A stretch of 51,969 nucleotides of DNA from an uncultured Pseudovibrio sp. (GCA_947496145.1 CANMBS010000037.1:1-51969), one strand, 5' to 3'. Positions 15,888 through 25,685 are shown, counted from the stretch's first letter. The notes: generated by a model from the sequence alone, not told the origin. Made by a program: numbers and translations.

Positions 15888-17573
15888 TTAGAGTTCGGTT
15901 TCGTCGAGTAGACGCCGGGCGATGACTTGTGCCTGAATTTCGGCAGCACCCTCAAAGATAGAGAGGATACGTGCATCGCAGAGAACGCGGGAGATTGGGT
16001 ACTCTTGCGCAAAGCCGTTGCCGCCGTGGATTTGCAGGGCGTTGTCGGCTGCTGCCCAGGCAACGCGCGCACCAAGGAGCTTTGCCATGCCCGCTTCCAG
16101 ATCACAGCGTCTGCCACTGTCTTTTTCCCAAGCTGAGAAATAAGTGAGCTGACGGGCGATCATGGTTTCACAGGCGATGATTGCCAGTTTGTCTGACACA
16201 CGCGGGAAATTGATCAGGGACTTGCCGAATTGGACACGTTCCTGAGCATAACGAAGACCAAGGTCCAGCGCGCACTGGGCAACGCCGATGGCGCGGGCTG
16301 CTGTCTGAATGCGGGCAGACTCGAAGGTTTGCATGAGCTGTTTAAAGCCCTGACCTTCTACCTGACCCAGCAGGTTCTCGTCCTTGACCTCAAACCCGTC
16401 GAAGGCGATCTCGTATTCCTTCATCCCGCGATAGCCGAGTACTTCGATTTCACCACCAGACATGCCTTCCGCCGGGAATGGCTCTTCGTCCGTACCGCGT
16501 GGCTTTTCTGCGATGAACATGGAAAGGCCCTTGTAACCCGGCTCTTCCGGCCTGGTGCGGGTGAGCAGAGTCATGATGTCGGCGCGGACCGGGTGGGTGA
16601 TCCATGTTTTATTGCCGGAGACTTTCCATGTATCGCCTTCTTTAACCGCACGGGTTTTAAGGGAGGCGAGGTCTGAGCCGGTGTTTGGCTCGGTGAAGAC
16701 TGCTGTTGGCAAGGTTTCGCCAGAAGCAATGCGCGGGAGCCACTTTGCTTTCTGCTCGTCTGTACCGCCGCCCAGAATAAGTTCGGCTGCGATTTCTGAG
16801 CGGGTGCCGAGGGAGCCGACGCCGATGTAAGCGCGGGAAAGCTCTTCAGAAACCACGCACATAGACTCTTTGCCAAGACCCATACCGCCGAATTCTTCCG
16901 GGATCGTCAGGCCGAATACGCCCATCTCAGCCATCTCACTGATGATTTCAAGCGGGATGTATTCGTTCTTCAGGTGCCATTCGTGAGCAAACGGGGTGAC
17001 CTTTGCTTCAGCGAACTTGCGCATTTCTTCGCGGATTTGCTCGTAGGTTTCATCCAGACCAGTTGCACCAATGGTGGACTGACCTTCTACGTGTTGCATC
17101 AGCTCCGCAAGGCGGGTGCGCAGAGCCGGTTGGGAGCCATCTTCGATAACGGCTTCAACAGCATCAGTGTAGTAACTGTTTGCTTCGCTGCGGCTTATAC
17201 CAAGATCAGAGAGACGGAGCATTTCGCCCTGACTCATTGGCAGACCACCGAAAATCTGTGCGGTGTATTCCGCAAAGCCAATACGCAGGATCAGGCTCTC
17301 TACCTCCCCGAAGGAGCCTTCTGCTGCGAGCTTCTCACCATAAGCGTTGAGTTGCTTGAGTGCTTCAACATATGTTGCCAGCCAAGCTAATCCGTGGGTT
17401 GCTCGTTGCTCCTGCGACATGAGTGCTGAGGCGATGCGTCCGTCTTTCAAGACACGACGTTTTACATTCTTGCGAGCCACATTCAGGAGTGCTTGCAGAG
17501 ATTGTAATGCAAGAGCACGGGTTTCTTGTGATGGTGTATTTGTTTGTTCCAGCGTATTCACCGTTTCGGACAC
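15888..17573 (-). CDS. mcd: Acyl-CoA dehydrogenase, probable (2S)-methylsuccinyl-CoA dehydrogenase
   Basis: 561 aa, longer than usual acyl-CoA dehydrogenases (about 380) because of an N-terminal helical extension of about 150 residues (HGLAWLATYVEALKQL, then FGEVESLILRIGFAEY and GGLPMSQGEMLRLSDLGIS). That extension and length match methylsuccinyl-CoA dehydrogenase, the FAD enzyme oxidising methylsuccinyl-CoA to mesaconyl-CoA in the ethylmalonyl-CoA pathway of acetyl-CoA assimilation. The core has FTEPNTGSDLASLKT (FAD/substrate region) and the C-terminal QIHGGNGFAQEYP. The start is GTG with a strong GAGGGAGG ribosome site. If not Mcd, it is another extended member of the same superfamily. Other pathway genes are not in the window. 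Confidence 0.85.
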   Translation of the reverse strand: MSETVNTLEQTNTPSQETRALALQSLQALLNVARKNVKRRVLKDGRIASALMSQEQRATHGLAWLATYVEALKQLNAYGEKLAAEGSFGEVESLILRIGFAEYTAQIFGGLPMSQGEMLRLSDLGISRSEANSYYTDAVEAVIEDGSQPALRTRLAELMQHVEGQSTIGATGLDETYEQIREEMRKFAEAKVTPFAHEWHLKNEYIPLEIISEMAEMGVFGLTIPEEFGGMGLGKESMCVVSEELSRAYIGVGSLGTRSEIAAELILGGGTDEQKAKWLPRIASGETLPTAVFTEPNTGSDLASLKTRAVKEGDTWKVSGNKTWITHPVRADIMTLLTRTRPEEPGYKGLSMFIAEKPRGTDEEPFPAEGMSGGEIEVLGYRGMKEYEIAFDGFEVKDENLLGQVEGQGFKQLMQTFESARIQTAARAIGVAQCALDLGLRYAQERVQFGKSLINFPRVSDKLAIIACETMIARQLTYFSAWEKDSGRRCDLEAGMAKLLGARVAWAAADNALQIHGGNGFAQEYPISRVLCDARILSIFEGAAEIQAQVIARRLLDETEL

Positions 17574-17717
17574 GGCTTGCCTCCCTCAATCCACGCGATA
17601 ATTGTGCAGTGCACCTTAAATGGCGCTCAATTTTCTGCAATGGACCAATGGTGGGAGCTTTCTTCATGAATCTTTCTTGAAGTTAAGCCTAGTATCTAAC
17701 TTGAAACTGAGGGAAAG

Positions 17718-18626
17718 GTGAACCAGATCAGAACTATGAAGAAACGCGGTCTTTTGGGAAAATCCTATCAGGTGCTTGCGGATGCCCTTGGGCATTTCAA
17801 CTCTGATGACGGTTATGCGGTGGCAAGCCACGTTGCGTTGTCCTCTTTGATGGCGCTGTTTCCGTTTCTGATTTTTGTGGCTGCGTTTTCTGGTTTTCTG
17901 GGCCTTAATCAGGTGGCTCAAGGTGCGAGTGAGCTGATCTTTGATGTTTGGCCTGAGCGGGTTGCAGGCCCGGTTTCAGGCGAGATTAAAGCTGTATTAA
18001 CCCAACCTCGCGGTGACCTTCTGACCTTCGGTGTGGTTGTGACGCTCTGGTTCTCTTCCAATGGTGTTGAGGCTATGCGGGTTGGGCTTAACCGCGCTTA
18101 CCGTGTGCGAGACACGCGCAATTGGTTTTTTTGTCGTGCGCAGTCCATTATTGCCGTTCTGATTGGGACAGCGGTGCTTATGGTGTCCACGTTCCTAATC
18201 GTTTTTGGTCCACTGGCGTGGGAGTGGGCAGTTCGCCTTGCGCCTGTAATGGAGCAGTTCAGCTATAAAGCGAATATAGTGCGCTACGGGGTAACCTCGT
18301 TACTGTTGCTGTTTGCGTTGCTTGTTGCACATATGTATCTGCCCGCAGGCAGGCGGCGGTTTCCGGAAGTGTTGCCGGGGATTGCGCTGACCATGGTGCT
18401 TTGGATTGTGGCAGGCACGGCCTTTGGTGCCTATCTGGCGCGGTGGGCAAACTATGTGTCGTTGTATGCTGGTCTGGCTGGTATCATGACAGCGATTATT
18501 TTTATGTATCTGACCGCTGTCATCTTTATTCTAGGTGGTGAGTTCAATGCAGCACTGATGCGGGTACGCCGCGTGAATCAGCGCGTAGAAGCTGGCTCTT
18601 GCAGTGATGGAGATGGTGGAGGCTGA
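17718..18626 (+). CDS. YihY/BrkB family (UPF0761) inner-membrane protein
   Basis: 302 aa with six hydrophobic segments; the family signature region DGYAVASHVALSSLMALFPF is at about residues 31-50 and FILGGEFNAAL near the end. These proteins were once annotated as ribonuclease BN, which is wrong; their transport or envelope role is not settled. Start is GTG at 17718 (GAGGGAAA just upstream) or ATG at 17736. The 3' end overlaps the convergent EamA gene by 49 bases. Confidence 0.9.
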   Translation: MNQIRTMKKRGLLGKSYQVLADALGHFNSDDGYAVASHVALSSLMALFPFLIFVAAFSGFLGLNQVAQGASELIFDVWPERVAGPVSGEIKAVLTQPRGDLLTFGVVVTLWFSSNGVEAMRVGLNRAYRVRDTRNWFFCRAQSIIAVLIGTAVLMVSTFLIVFGPLAWEWAVRLAPVMEQFSYKANIVRYGVTSLLLLFALLVAHMYLPAGRRRFPEVLPGIALTMVLWIVAGTAFGAYLARWANYVSLYAGLAGIMTAIIFMYLTAVIFILGGEFNAALMRVRRVNQRVEAGSCSDGDGGG

Positions 18627-19495
18627 GTTTTTCGGGCTGGTCGACACACTGCAATTGCAATCACGACGATTGCCATGCCGCCGAGTTGTATCGCGTTTAG
18701 TGTTTCTCCAAAAAGGAAATAGCTCTCAAGCGCTGCCGCAACTGGTGTGAGGTAAAACAGGGTTGCTGTGGTAGACGCTGCGCCGTGTTGGAGAAGGTAC
18801 ATCAATAACAAAACAGCACCCACCGACAGCACAATGACCAGCCATGCAAGTGCAAAGATGAACTGCCCTGACCACGTGATGTCCCAGGTTTCTGTCATGG
18901 ACAGCGGGATAGTGACAAGCAGTGCGCCAATATACTGATAAAAGACGCCTGCGATCATATCCGTGTTTTTGGGTTGCTGTTTCTGCCAAGTGGTGCCTAC
19001 AGCAATCCCGAGGGTTGCTGCAAATGCTGCAGGAATCGTCCAAAGTGGTATCTGGAAGGCTCCAGCGCCTAACTTAGGCAAAATAACCAGCATAATCCCA
19101 ACAAAGCCAGCTGCGAGTCCATACCATTGGCGTCTGGCTACAGTTTCTTTTAGCAGGAAATACGCAAGGGTACTTGTGATGAATGGTTGCAAGCCTGTGA
19201 TGAGTGCTGCGACGCCGGCGGGCATGCCGTTGCTGATCGACCAGAAGACACCTGCCAGATAAATGCCGTGAATCAGAAAACCTGTGGTGATTGCATGAGC
19301 AATTTGATGGCGCGAAAGTGAAATGCTTTTCCCTCTGCCAATAACAAGAATTGCCATTATAGGCAGCAGAATAAGAAACCGCAGGGTCAAAAAAGTGAAT
19401 GGTTCGGCATAGGGGGCACCAAGACGTGCACCAATGAAGCCGGTGGACCAGAGTAAAACAAATAGAAATGGCGTAATTTTAGTCAGTATTAGCAA
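18578..19495 (-). CDS. DMT-superfamily exporter (EamA/RhaT)
   Basis: 305 aa with ten hydrophobic segments and two EamA repeats (first ending near ALITGLQPFITSTLAYFLL, second near LYFLTPVAAALESYFLFGE). Inner-membrane drug/metabolite exporter; substrate unknown. The frame starts with TTG at 19493-19495 and has only a weak ribosome site, so the start is uncertain by a few codons. The 3' ends of this and the YihY gene overlap by 49 bases. Confidence 0.9.
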   Translation of the reverse strand: MLILTKITPFLFVLLWSTGFIGARLGAPYAEPFTFLTLRFLILLPIMAILVIGRGKSISLSRHQIAHAITTGFLIHGIYLAGVFWSISNGMPAGVAALITGLQPFITSTLAYFLLKETVARRQWYGLAAGFVGIMLVILPKLGAGAFQIPLWTIPAAFAATLGIAVGTTWQKQQPKNTDMIAGVFYQYIGALLVTIPLSMTETWDITWSGQFIFALAWLVIVLSVGAVLLLMYLLQHGAASTTATLFYLTPVAAALESYFLFGETLNAIQLGGMAIVVIAIAVCRPARKTQPPPSPSLQEPASTR

Positions 19496-19660
19496 TGTAG
19501 TGTCTTACTTTTGTGCATTTATAGCGTGTGAGGCTATATTTAATTTGCAGTTGTTGCGTGCGCGCGGAGTGTTATTTGTAAACTTTAAACCATTTGCTCC
19601 TATAAATGTAGGGGTTAATTAAAAATACTAATGGCAACTTTACTGACTGAGGGGGCTCGG

Positions 19661-21691
19661 ATGCAACTGAAATGGAAACGGGCGATTTCGTCCGCAGGGA
19701 ATGCGATTTTCTCATTCACACGCGGTGCAAGTATTCGGTTCCGTGCTCTGATGCTTGGTCTTGTCACGATGATAGGCATTGCGGCGGTTGGGTTTGTTTA
19801 TCTGTGGGGGCAGGAGCAGACAGCAATCGCGCTTAAGCAATCGCAGGAATACACTGAGCTTGCAGAGTTGAGCCAAACAATTGCCATCACTGCCGGCTTG
19901 TTGCAGTCTACTCAGAAAGACTATGAAAACGTTCCGGGAGCCAGCCTAAAGAAGCGGTTTGACGTTTTGACCGGGGAGGCGCGGAGCGAGCTTCAGAAGC
20001 TCAATGAGCTTCCTGTTGCCATGGATTATACTCTCGAAATATCAGATGCACGCGATACGATTGAGGCAATCAGCGGTGCTTTTGAGATGTTACACGGCTA
20101 CCAGTCAACTTTGGGCTATGACGGGGATCATGGTTTGCAGAAAGAGCTTTCCGCCAGACTTTCTCAGGCTGAGACTGCGGTGAAGCAAAAGCATATTCGC
20201 AGCAAAGACCCGAATACTTTGAAATTGATGACAAACTTCAGCGATTTAGCGCGTTCTCAGCTGGCTTACACGATTACAGGGAGCCAGAATGCGCTTGGTG
20301 CGTTTGAAGTGTCGTTTTCACGTTTTGAACGCACCTTGCCAAGAGCCAAAATTGATCCTTCTGTCGCTGATAAGGTCAAAACCAATATACAGGCTTACAG
20401 GGAGGCATTCACGTCCTACACTGAGATCTACGAAAAGCGGGCTACGAGTTCTGAACTGCTTGCAAACTTGTTTGATTTGCTGCCACCGCGTCTGAATGCC
20501 TTGAGGGATGCAGCGCTGAAGGGAGCGAATGATGCGCAGGCGCGTTTGGCTGCAACGACGGAGCAGACCAACCTGTATCTGGGTAGTGTTGTTGGTGGAA
20601 TGGTGCTGCTTCTGTTGCTGCTTGGTAGTCTTTTCATTTTCAGTATTTTGCGAAGTCTGAATAACTTGCGACAAGCGATGGCCCTGCTGGCAAAGAATGA
20701 TCTTTCTGCCGTTATTCCCCTGAACAAAGGCGGCAAAGAAATCTCTGCTATGGCGTTAACGCTGCAAGTGTTTCGCGATAACATTGAAGAACGGGGTAAA
20801 CTGCGTGAACAGCAGGATCAGGAAAATGCTGATAAGCAAGCACGTGCCGAGCAGGTGAACTCTCTCATTTTAGGGTTTGAGCAGACTGTCGAAAAAGCAC
20901 TTAACAGCCTGCACACCGCCGCCGATGGTCTTGGCGAAGCTTCTACGGATGTTGGGTCCGCGGCGGACAATGTCTCTAAAGAAGCAGTATCTGCAAGTCG
21001 TGCGGTTGAAAGTGCGGCTGAAAATGTTTCCAGTGCGTCGGCGGCCACGGAAGAATTGGCCATGTCTATCAATGAGATTGCGGGGCAGGCTGCTCAGTCT
21101 ACCCGTGTTGCTGATCGTGCTGTTGAGGGATCGAAGGCAACGACTGAAACCATGAGCATGCTAAGCGCTGCCGCCAATCGCATTGGTGAAGCCGTTGGCC
21201 TAATTCGTGATATTGCGAACCAGACGAACCTGCTGGCTTTGAATGCTACCATTGAAGCTGCACGGGCTGGTGAGCATGGCAAGGGTTTTGCTGTTGTGGC
21301 GTCTGAAGTGAAGATACTGGCGAACCAGACCTCACAGGCGACAGAGGAGATTGCGCAGCAGGTTGGGTCCATTCAGGAGGCCTCTTCGGAAGCAGTCCAC
21401 GCTATTGGCGATGTTAGTGATGTTATTCATGAAATGAGTCAGATTGCGGCGGCTGTTGCGGCTTCTGTTGAGCAGCAAAACGCGGCGGTCCAGTCAATTA
21501 CGGAAAATGTGGCGAATGCGACGCAGAGTTCGCAGGAGGGCGCGAGTGCCATGCAGATGGTAGAACAGGCCTCAGATGCTGCGCGCAGTACCGGTGATAC
21601 GGTTTCTGACCTTTCTGAGGCACTGACCCGGCAGGCTGACCATATCAACAGCACGGTTGGTGCATTTCTTGAAAAAGTACGTGCTGCCTAA
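19661..21691 (+). CDS. Methyl-accepting chemotaxis protein
   Basis: About 676 aa from the ATG at 19661, which has GAGG nine bases upstream; an in-frame ATG at 19631 has none. Order: membrane helix 1 ([20 protein letters not shown]), a periplasmic all-helical sensor of about 250 residues with a conserved-looking four-helix or HBM-type layout, membrane helix 2 ([20 protein letters not shown]), HAMP, then the cytoplasmic coiled coil with the signalling tip [20 protein letters not shown] and [17 protein letters not shown]. No CheR/CheB-tethering pentapeptide at the C-terminus (ends FLEKVRAA). No che genes nearby, so it feeds a chemotaxis array encoded elsewhere. Ligand unknown. Confidence 0.93.
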   Translation: MQLKWKRAISSAGNAIFSFTRGASIRFRALMLGLVTMIGIAAVGFVYLWGQEQTAIALKQSQEYTELAELSQTIAITAGLLQSTQKDYENVPGASLKKRFDVLTGEARSELQKLNELPVAMDYTLEISDARDTIEAISGAFEMLHGYQSTLGYDGDHGLQKELSARLSQAETAVKQKHIRSKDPNTLKLMTNFSDLARSQLAYTITGSQNALGAFEVSFSRFERTLPRAKIDPSVADKVKTNIQAYREAFTSYTEIYEKRATSSELLANLFDLLPPRLNALRDAALKGANDAQARLAATTEQTNLYLGSVVGGMVLLLLLLGSLFIFSILRSLNNLRQAMALLAKNDLSAVIPLNKGGKEISAMALTLQVFRDNIEERGKLREQQDQENADKQARAEQVNSLILGFEQTVEKALNSLHTAADGLGEASTDVGSAADNVSKEAVSASRAVESAAENVSSASAATEELAMSINEIAGQAAQSTRVADRAVEGSKATTETMSMLSAAANRIGEAVGLIRDIANQTNLLALNATIEAARAGEHGKGFAVVASEVKILANQTSQATEEIAQQVGSIQEASSEAVHAIGDVSDVIHEMSQIAAAVAASVEQQNAAVQSITENVANATQSSQEGASAMQMVEQASDAARSTGDTVSDLSEALTRQADHINSTVGAFLEKVRAA

Positions 21692-21835
21692 AGATCTACA
21701 CAAAATATGATTTTAAATGCGATGCTTAGGTCTGGTGTTTATCAGAGCTAAGCGCCACACTGGATTCAATGAAATTTAAAGTAGACCAGCGGCGCACAGG
21801 TGCTGATGAATATTTCAGTAAAGCGGGTTTGAAGA

Positions 21836-23035
21836 ATGACGAGTAAGATTGTTGTAGTAGGTGCAGGGCAGGCAGGGGTGCAGGCTGCGCAAACGCTTCG
21901 GCAGAAGGGGTTTGAAGGCGAACTCGTTCTCTTAGGCAATGAGCCGCAACCACCGTATCAGCGCCCTCCACTTTCCAAAAAGTTTTTGAGCGGTGATGTG
22001 GAACCCGATGCGCTTTTTATTCGGCCAGATGCATTTTATGAAACCAACAATATTGACCTGAAACTGAATGCTCAGGTCGCTGGCATCGATTTGGAAAAAA
22101 AGAGCGTTTCACTTGCAAACGGAGAAGAGGTGAGCTGGGATAAGCTGTTGCTTGCCACCGGGACCCGTGCTCGCGAACTGCCCCTGCCGGGAGCGGAACT
22201 TGAAGGTGTCGTTACACTTCGTTCCATTGGAGATGTTGAGCGCATACGGGATCTTTTTGCTCCGGGTAAGAAGCTTGTTGTCATCGGTGGTGGTTACATC
22301 GGTCTTGAAGTGACGGCGGTGGCCCGTTCCATGGGGCTGGATGTGGTTGTGCTAGAGGCGCAGGAACGGTTGCTGAAGCGTGTTGTTTCTCCTGATGTGT
22401 CTTCGTTCTTCCATGGACTGCATGCAGAGCACGGTGCTGAGTTGCATTGTGGGACTGGTGTTACAAGTATCGAGGGTACGAACGGTAAGGTTTCTGCTGT
22501 GAAACTCGCTGATGGCAGAGAGTTGCCATGTGATCTGGTGTTGTCTGCTGTTGGTGCTGTGCCGAATGCCGAGTTGGCAGCGGCAGCAGGACTTGATGTG
22601 GATGACGGAATTCTGGTGGACGGAGCAGGGCAGACCTCTCATGAGGATGTGTATGCTTGTGGCGACTGTGTGCGGTTTTACTCTGAGCGATATGCACGCA
22701 GCATCCGGCTGGAAAGTGTGCAGAATGCGATTGATCAGGCAAAGGCGGTTGCTGTCGCGTTAACTGATCCAGATCATGATCACAGTCATGATTATGATCC
22801 TTTGCCGTGGTTCTGGTCTGACCAACACCACATCAAATTGCAGATTGCCGGGTTGTCTAATGGATACGATGAGGCTGTGCTTGTTGGTGATACCAGTGCG
22901 GATAGCTTTTATGTGGCTTATCTGGAGAAAGGTAAGCTGATTGCGGTTGATAGTATCAACCACCCGCGATCTCACATGATGGCGCGGCGGGTGATTGGGC
23001 AGGAGTGGAAAAGCGGCTTGCTACCACCAGCTTAA
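21836..23035 (+). CDS. FAD-dependent ferredoxin/rubredoxin reductase-type oxidoreductase
   Basis: 399 aa. Two Rossmann motifs: FAD-binding VVVGAGQAGVQAA at residues 5-17 and NAD-binding VVIGGGYIGLEV around residue 145; YQRPPLSKKFL after the first; VYACGDCV and the reductase C-terminal domain follow. This is the putidaredoxin/rhodocoxin reductase class that passes electrons from NAD(P)H to a [2Fe-2S] ferredoxin, often for cytochrome P450 or ring-hydroxylating oxygenases. Neither partner is in this window. It shares a terminator with the convergent hydrolase. Confidence 0.92.
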   Translation: MTSKIVVVGAGQAGVQAAQTLRQKGFEGELVLLGNEPQPPYQRPPLSKKFLSGDVEPDALFIRPDAFYETNNIDLKLNAQVAGIDLEKKSVSLANGEEVSWDKLLLATGTRARELPLPGAELEGVVTLRSIGDVERIRDLFAPGKKLVVIGGGYIGLEVTAVARSMGLDVVVLEAQERLLKRVVSPDVSSFFHGLHAEHGAELHCGTGVTSIEGTNGKVSAVKLADGRELPCDLVLSAVGAVPNAELAAAAGLDVDDGILVDGAGQTSHEDVYACGDCVRFYSERYARSIRLESVQNAIDQAKAVAVALTDPDHDHSHDYDPLPWFWSDQHHIKLQIAGLSNGYDEAVLVGDTSADSFYVAYLEKGKLIAVDSINHPRSHMMARRVIGQEWKSGLLPPA

Positions 23036-23084
23036 ACTGAGAGCACGCCAGTGGGTTTCGGCATGCTTTGGGTGTCGTTGCATC

Positions 23085-23109
23085 AGGTCGCCTTAACGGC
23101 GACCTTTTT
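23085..23109. terminator. Bidirectional terminator
   Basis: AGGTCGCC (23085-23092) / GGCGACCT (23098-23105), loop 5 bases, followed by T-run to 23109, between the convergent flavoprotein and hydrolase genes. Confidence 0.88.
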
Positions 23110-23113
23110 GCAT

Positions 23114-23896
23114 TTAGCGGGTGTTTTCCAGAATAAGGGCGATTATCTGATCCGGGATTTCGATGTGCAGCATGTGGCCGACATTGTCGAATACGTGGCA
23201 GGCAATCGGACCGGGGAGTTTATGACATTGGCGTGTGGGCAGGATTTTATCCTGCGTGCCCCAGATCACCTTAACGGGCACGGGCAGTTCACCGAGCTTT
23301 TCGACTGGCAAAACGCCTTGGCGGTCACCTTCAAAAATCAGCTTTGATACTGCTTGCAGAGCTTCTGCTGCGCCGGGTGTTGTGCGCTGAGTGGCAACGT
23401 ACTCTGCAAAGCCCTTTGGTAAGTCAAACTCAAGCCCAAAAAACTGCTCCAGAAGAGCTGATTGCTCGGTTGTGGTTTGAGCAACAGCATAGCGGCGAAG
23501 GAGTTTAGTGTTGATCTCGGGACCGAAACCGCCGGGAGCCAGAAGAGTGAGGCTGCTGATTCTTTCAGGGCTTCTCATTGCGATCAGAGATGCGACCGCT
23601 CCGCCAAAACTGTGGCCTACCAGATGAACACTGTCGAGGTTTAGAGAATCTAAAGATTTTACAATCGCTTTGGCGGCGATAACGGCATTGCCGGGCTCAA
23701 AATCTGCCAGTGCGCGCCCGTGGGCGGGTAAATCAAATGCAATGGTCCTGCGTTTTTCTTCCAGCTGAATTTGAAGGTTGTGCCATGTGTTGGCATCCTC
23801 TCCGAAACCATGGATGAAAACAATTGGTTCTGCATTTTCAGGCCCAAAGACCGTGAAAGGCAGGCAGGTTACATCTTGCATACTATCGGTATTCAT
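23114..23896 (-). CDS. Alpha/beta-fold hydrolase
   Basis: 260 aa from the ATG at 23896, which has a strong GGGAGG ribosome site; the frame is open to 23935. FIHGFGEDANTWHNLQ (oxyanion HG), nucleophile elbow GHSFGG, Asp in VIWGTQDKILP and His in DNVGHMLHIE complete the triad. It resembles the AcoC-like or lipoyl-domain-free acetoin-type hydrolases; substrate not determinable. Convergent with the flavoprotein gene across a shared terminator. Confidence 0.9.
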   Translation of the reverse strand: MNTDSMQDVTCLPFTVFGPENAEPIVFIHGFGEDANTWHNLQIQLEEKRRTIAFDLPAHGRALADFEPGNAVIAAKAIVKSLDSLNLDSVHLVGHSFGGAVASLIAMRSPERISSLTLLAPGGFGPEINTKLLRRYAVAQTTTEQSALLEQFFGLEFDLPKGFAEYVATQRTTPGAAEALQAVSKLIFEGDRQGVLPVEKLGELPVPVKVIWGTQDKILPTRQCHKLPGPIACHVFDNVGHMLHIEIPDQIIALILENTR

Positions 23897-24236
23897 ATAG
23901 GTCCTCCCATTAAGCGCATTATATGCCCCTTTCATTGAGAGGTTTACCTGTGACTTAGGCTAAGGCAGGATTTTCGCAGCAGCATGAGATCGGGAAAAAG
24001 TACTAGTAAATGCCATTTGTGCCTCGTGAAATTTCACAAATTTAAGCAATCATGTGTTTGAAGTGCGGTTTTACTTGGATATCGATTATCTGATATTGAT
24101 AATCTGTACCAACTTAAAACATATGAGAAATTAGCAGGCCGAGTGATTTTTATGGCGTTTGTTACATCTCGGCTCCGATTTATTTTAGGATTCGACAGGT
24201 CCCGCTACGGCAGGGCCTTGCCAATTTCAGGGGGTT
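23897..24236. other. Intergenic region with an operator-like repeat
   Basis: About 340 bases without a gene between divergent units. It is AT-rich in the middle and contains the inverted repeat listed at 24084-24104. Nothing else recognised. Confidence 0.4.
24084..24104. promoter_or_regulatory. Operator-like inverted repeat
   Basis: GATTATC (24084-24090) and GATAATC (24098-24104) are perfect inverted repeats around TGATATT. The AT-rich look resembles Fur-superfamily boxes, but the match is not exact. It lies 130 bases upstream of the L,D-transpeptidase start. Confidence 0.35.
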
Positions 24237-24851
24237 ATGATGCGAGGATACCTTCGCAAGGGAATGTTTGCTGTCATTTATAGTCTGGTTTGTGTTGCAG
24301 TGGCAGCACCAGCCAACGCGGCTAAGTTGTACGATCACGAAAAAGGTGAATGGGTTGTGTACCGAGACACACCCGAGATGGCATCTAATTCCGCACGCAG
24401 AAAATATAAGCGCAAGCTGGTGAGATATCGCACGAAAGAGCAGCCTGGAACTATTATCATCGACACAGATGATCGCTACCTTTACCACGTGCAAAAAAAT
24501 GGTAAGGCGATGCGCTATGGTATTGGCGTCGGGCGTGATGGCTTTGAGTGGAGTGGTACAGAGCGCGTGACCCGCAAGGCCAAGTGGCCGGGCTGGACAC
24601 CACCAGAAGAAATGCGCCGCCGTGAAGCGAAGCAGGGCCGTATCCTGCCTCGATATATGAAAGGCGGGCCAGATAATCCTCTTGGTGCACGCGCACTTTA
24701 TCTGGGTGCTTCGATTTACCGTATCCACGGCACTACCGAGGACTGGAGCATTGGTCGTGCGGTTTCCTCAGGCTGCATCCGTATGTTCAATGACGATGTT
24801 TCCTACCTGTATGATCAGGTTAATATTGGTGCCAAGGTTGTTGTGAACTAA
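24237..24851 (+). CDS. L,D-transpeptidase (YkuD/ErfK family)
   Basis: 204 aa with a signal peptide ending near PANAAK (residue 29). The YkuD catalytic region is complete: YRIHGTTEDWSIG, then VSSGCIRM, giving the H-x15-16-SxGCIR pattern with the catalytic Cys. Such enzymes make 3-3 cross-links in peptidoglycan or attach proteins to it, important in polar-growing Hyphomicrobiales. CAGGGGG precedes tandem ATG codons (24237, 24240). Terminator follows directly. Confidence 0.93.
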   Translation: MMRGYLRKGMFAVIYSLVCVAVAAPANAAKLYDHEKGEWVVYRDTPEMASNSARRKYKRKLVRYRTKEQPGTIIIDTDDRYLYHVQKNGKAMRYGIGVGRDGFEWSGTERVTRKAKWPGWTPPEEMRRREAKQGRILPRYMKGGPDNPLGARALYLGASIYRIHGTTEDWSIGRAVSSGCIRMFNDDVSYLYDQVNIGAKVVVN

Positions 24852-24880
24852 CAGGCGGCATTCAGGCAAAACGACAAATG

Positions 24881-24904
24881 AACCCGGGGCGACCCGGGTT
24901 TTTT
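24881..24904 (+). terminator. Rho-independent terminator of the L,D-transpeptidase gene
   Basis: AACCCGGG (24881-24888), loop GCGA, CCCGGGTT (24893-24900), then TTTT. It ends at the stop of the convergent secreted-protein gene. Confidence 0.88.
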
Positions 24905-25685
24905 ATTGTGCGGGAGGCGTTGACGTGTGGTACCCGTCTGATACCGGGCGGCAACAACCCATCAGGGTTACTGGTGGCTGGCCTGTTTCTGTTATGGTTG
25001 CGACTGCTTCTCCCCAAACAAAAGAGTCCAGTGGGGTGTAGCTACACTCTTTCTCTGTAATGGCCATCTGGATGGTCACTTTGTCGTCCTGAGCCGTTAG
25101 CTGGCTGGTGGCTTTATCTTTCTCAGTCACCACAGATTTAACAGGGAGGCGGTTGAGCAAGCCAGTTATCTTTGCGTAGGTGACGGTTTTAGAGTTCCAT
25201 TCAATGCTCCAGGAGGGTTCTGTTCCTCCACATACGCCCAGAACGGGCAGATCAGTGCCTGCAAATGAGATCGGTCTGGCGCGTACGATTTGCTGCGCGC
25301 GTACCCAACCTTCTATTTCTCCCAGGCTTACCTTTTGCCATAATGTTTCATTGTTTTGCTTCTGAGCACCATCTGAGTTGAGAATGGTATCACCGGGGAG
25401 CTGGACAACAACAGCAGCGTTGTCAGAAGGGGCATCATAGATTGTAAGAAGAGCGCCAAGGCTTTGGTTGGTCTGGCTATAATAGCCGGGAGGAACATGC
25501 AGTGCCTGATCACTAACAGGCTGGTTAGGGGCAGTGTTGTTTTCAGAAGGTGAGACAGGTTCCTGTGTGGGCTTGCTTATCGGTTGTGCTGACGCCAGTT
25601 GGAAGCAAACTGATGCTGAAAACGTATGAACTAACAAATAAGTTAGTAGCTTACTGCGTGATTTCGCCGAGTTAAATGAAGCCAT
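24903..25685 (-). CDS. Secreted protein with SH3-like domain
   Basis: 260 aa. Signal peptide ending near QLASAQ (about residue 33), a Pro/Ser/Asn-rich linker, then an SH3b-like segment (GALLTIYDAPSDNAAVVVQL through WQKVSLGEIEGWVRAQQI) and a C-terminal domain with conserved-looking CGGTEPSWSIEW that resembles the COG3650-type lipoprotein-like domain often joined to SH3b. Likely periplasmic and wall-associated. Its 3' end touches the terminator of the convergent L,D-transpeptidase gene. No enzyme motif seen. Confidence 0.75.
   Translation of the reverse strand: MASFNSAKSRSKLLTYLLVHTFSASVCFQLASAQPISKPTQEPVSPSENNTAPNQPVSDQALHVPPGYYSQTNQSLGALLTIYDAPSDNAAVVVQLPGDTILNSDGAQKQNNETLWQKVSLGEIEGWVRAQQIVRARPISFAGTDLPVLGVCGGTEPSWSIEWNSKTVTYAKITGLLNRLPVKSVVTEKDKATSQLTAQDDKVTIQMAITEKECSYTPLDSFVWGEAVATITETGQPPVTLMGCCRPVSDGYHTSTPPAQ

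Noticed and set aside
17718-18626. Annotation as ribonuclease BN.
   Set aside because: That name came from an old misassignment of the YihY/BrkB family; the protein is an inner-membrane protein with no nuclease motif.
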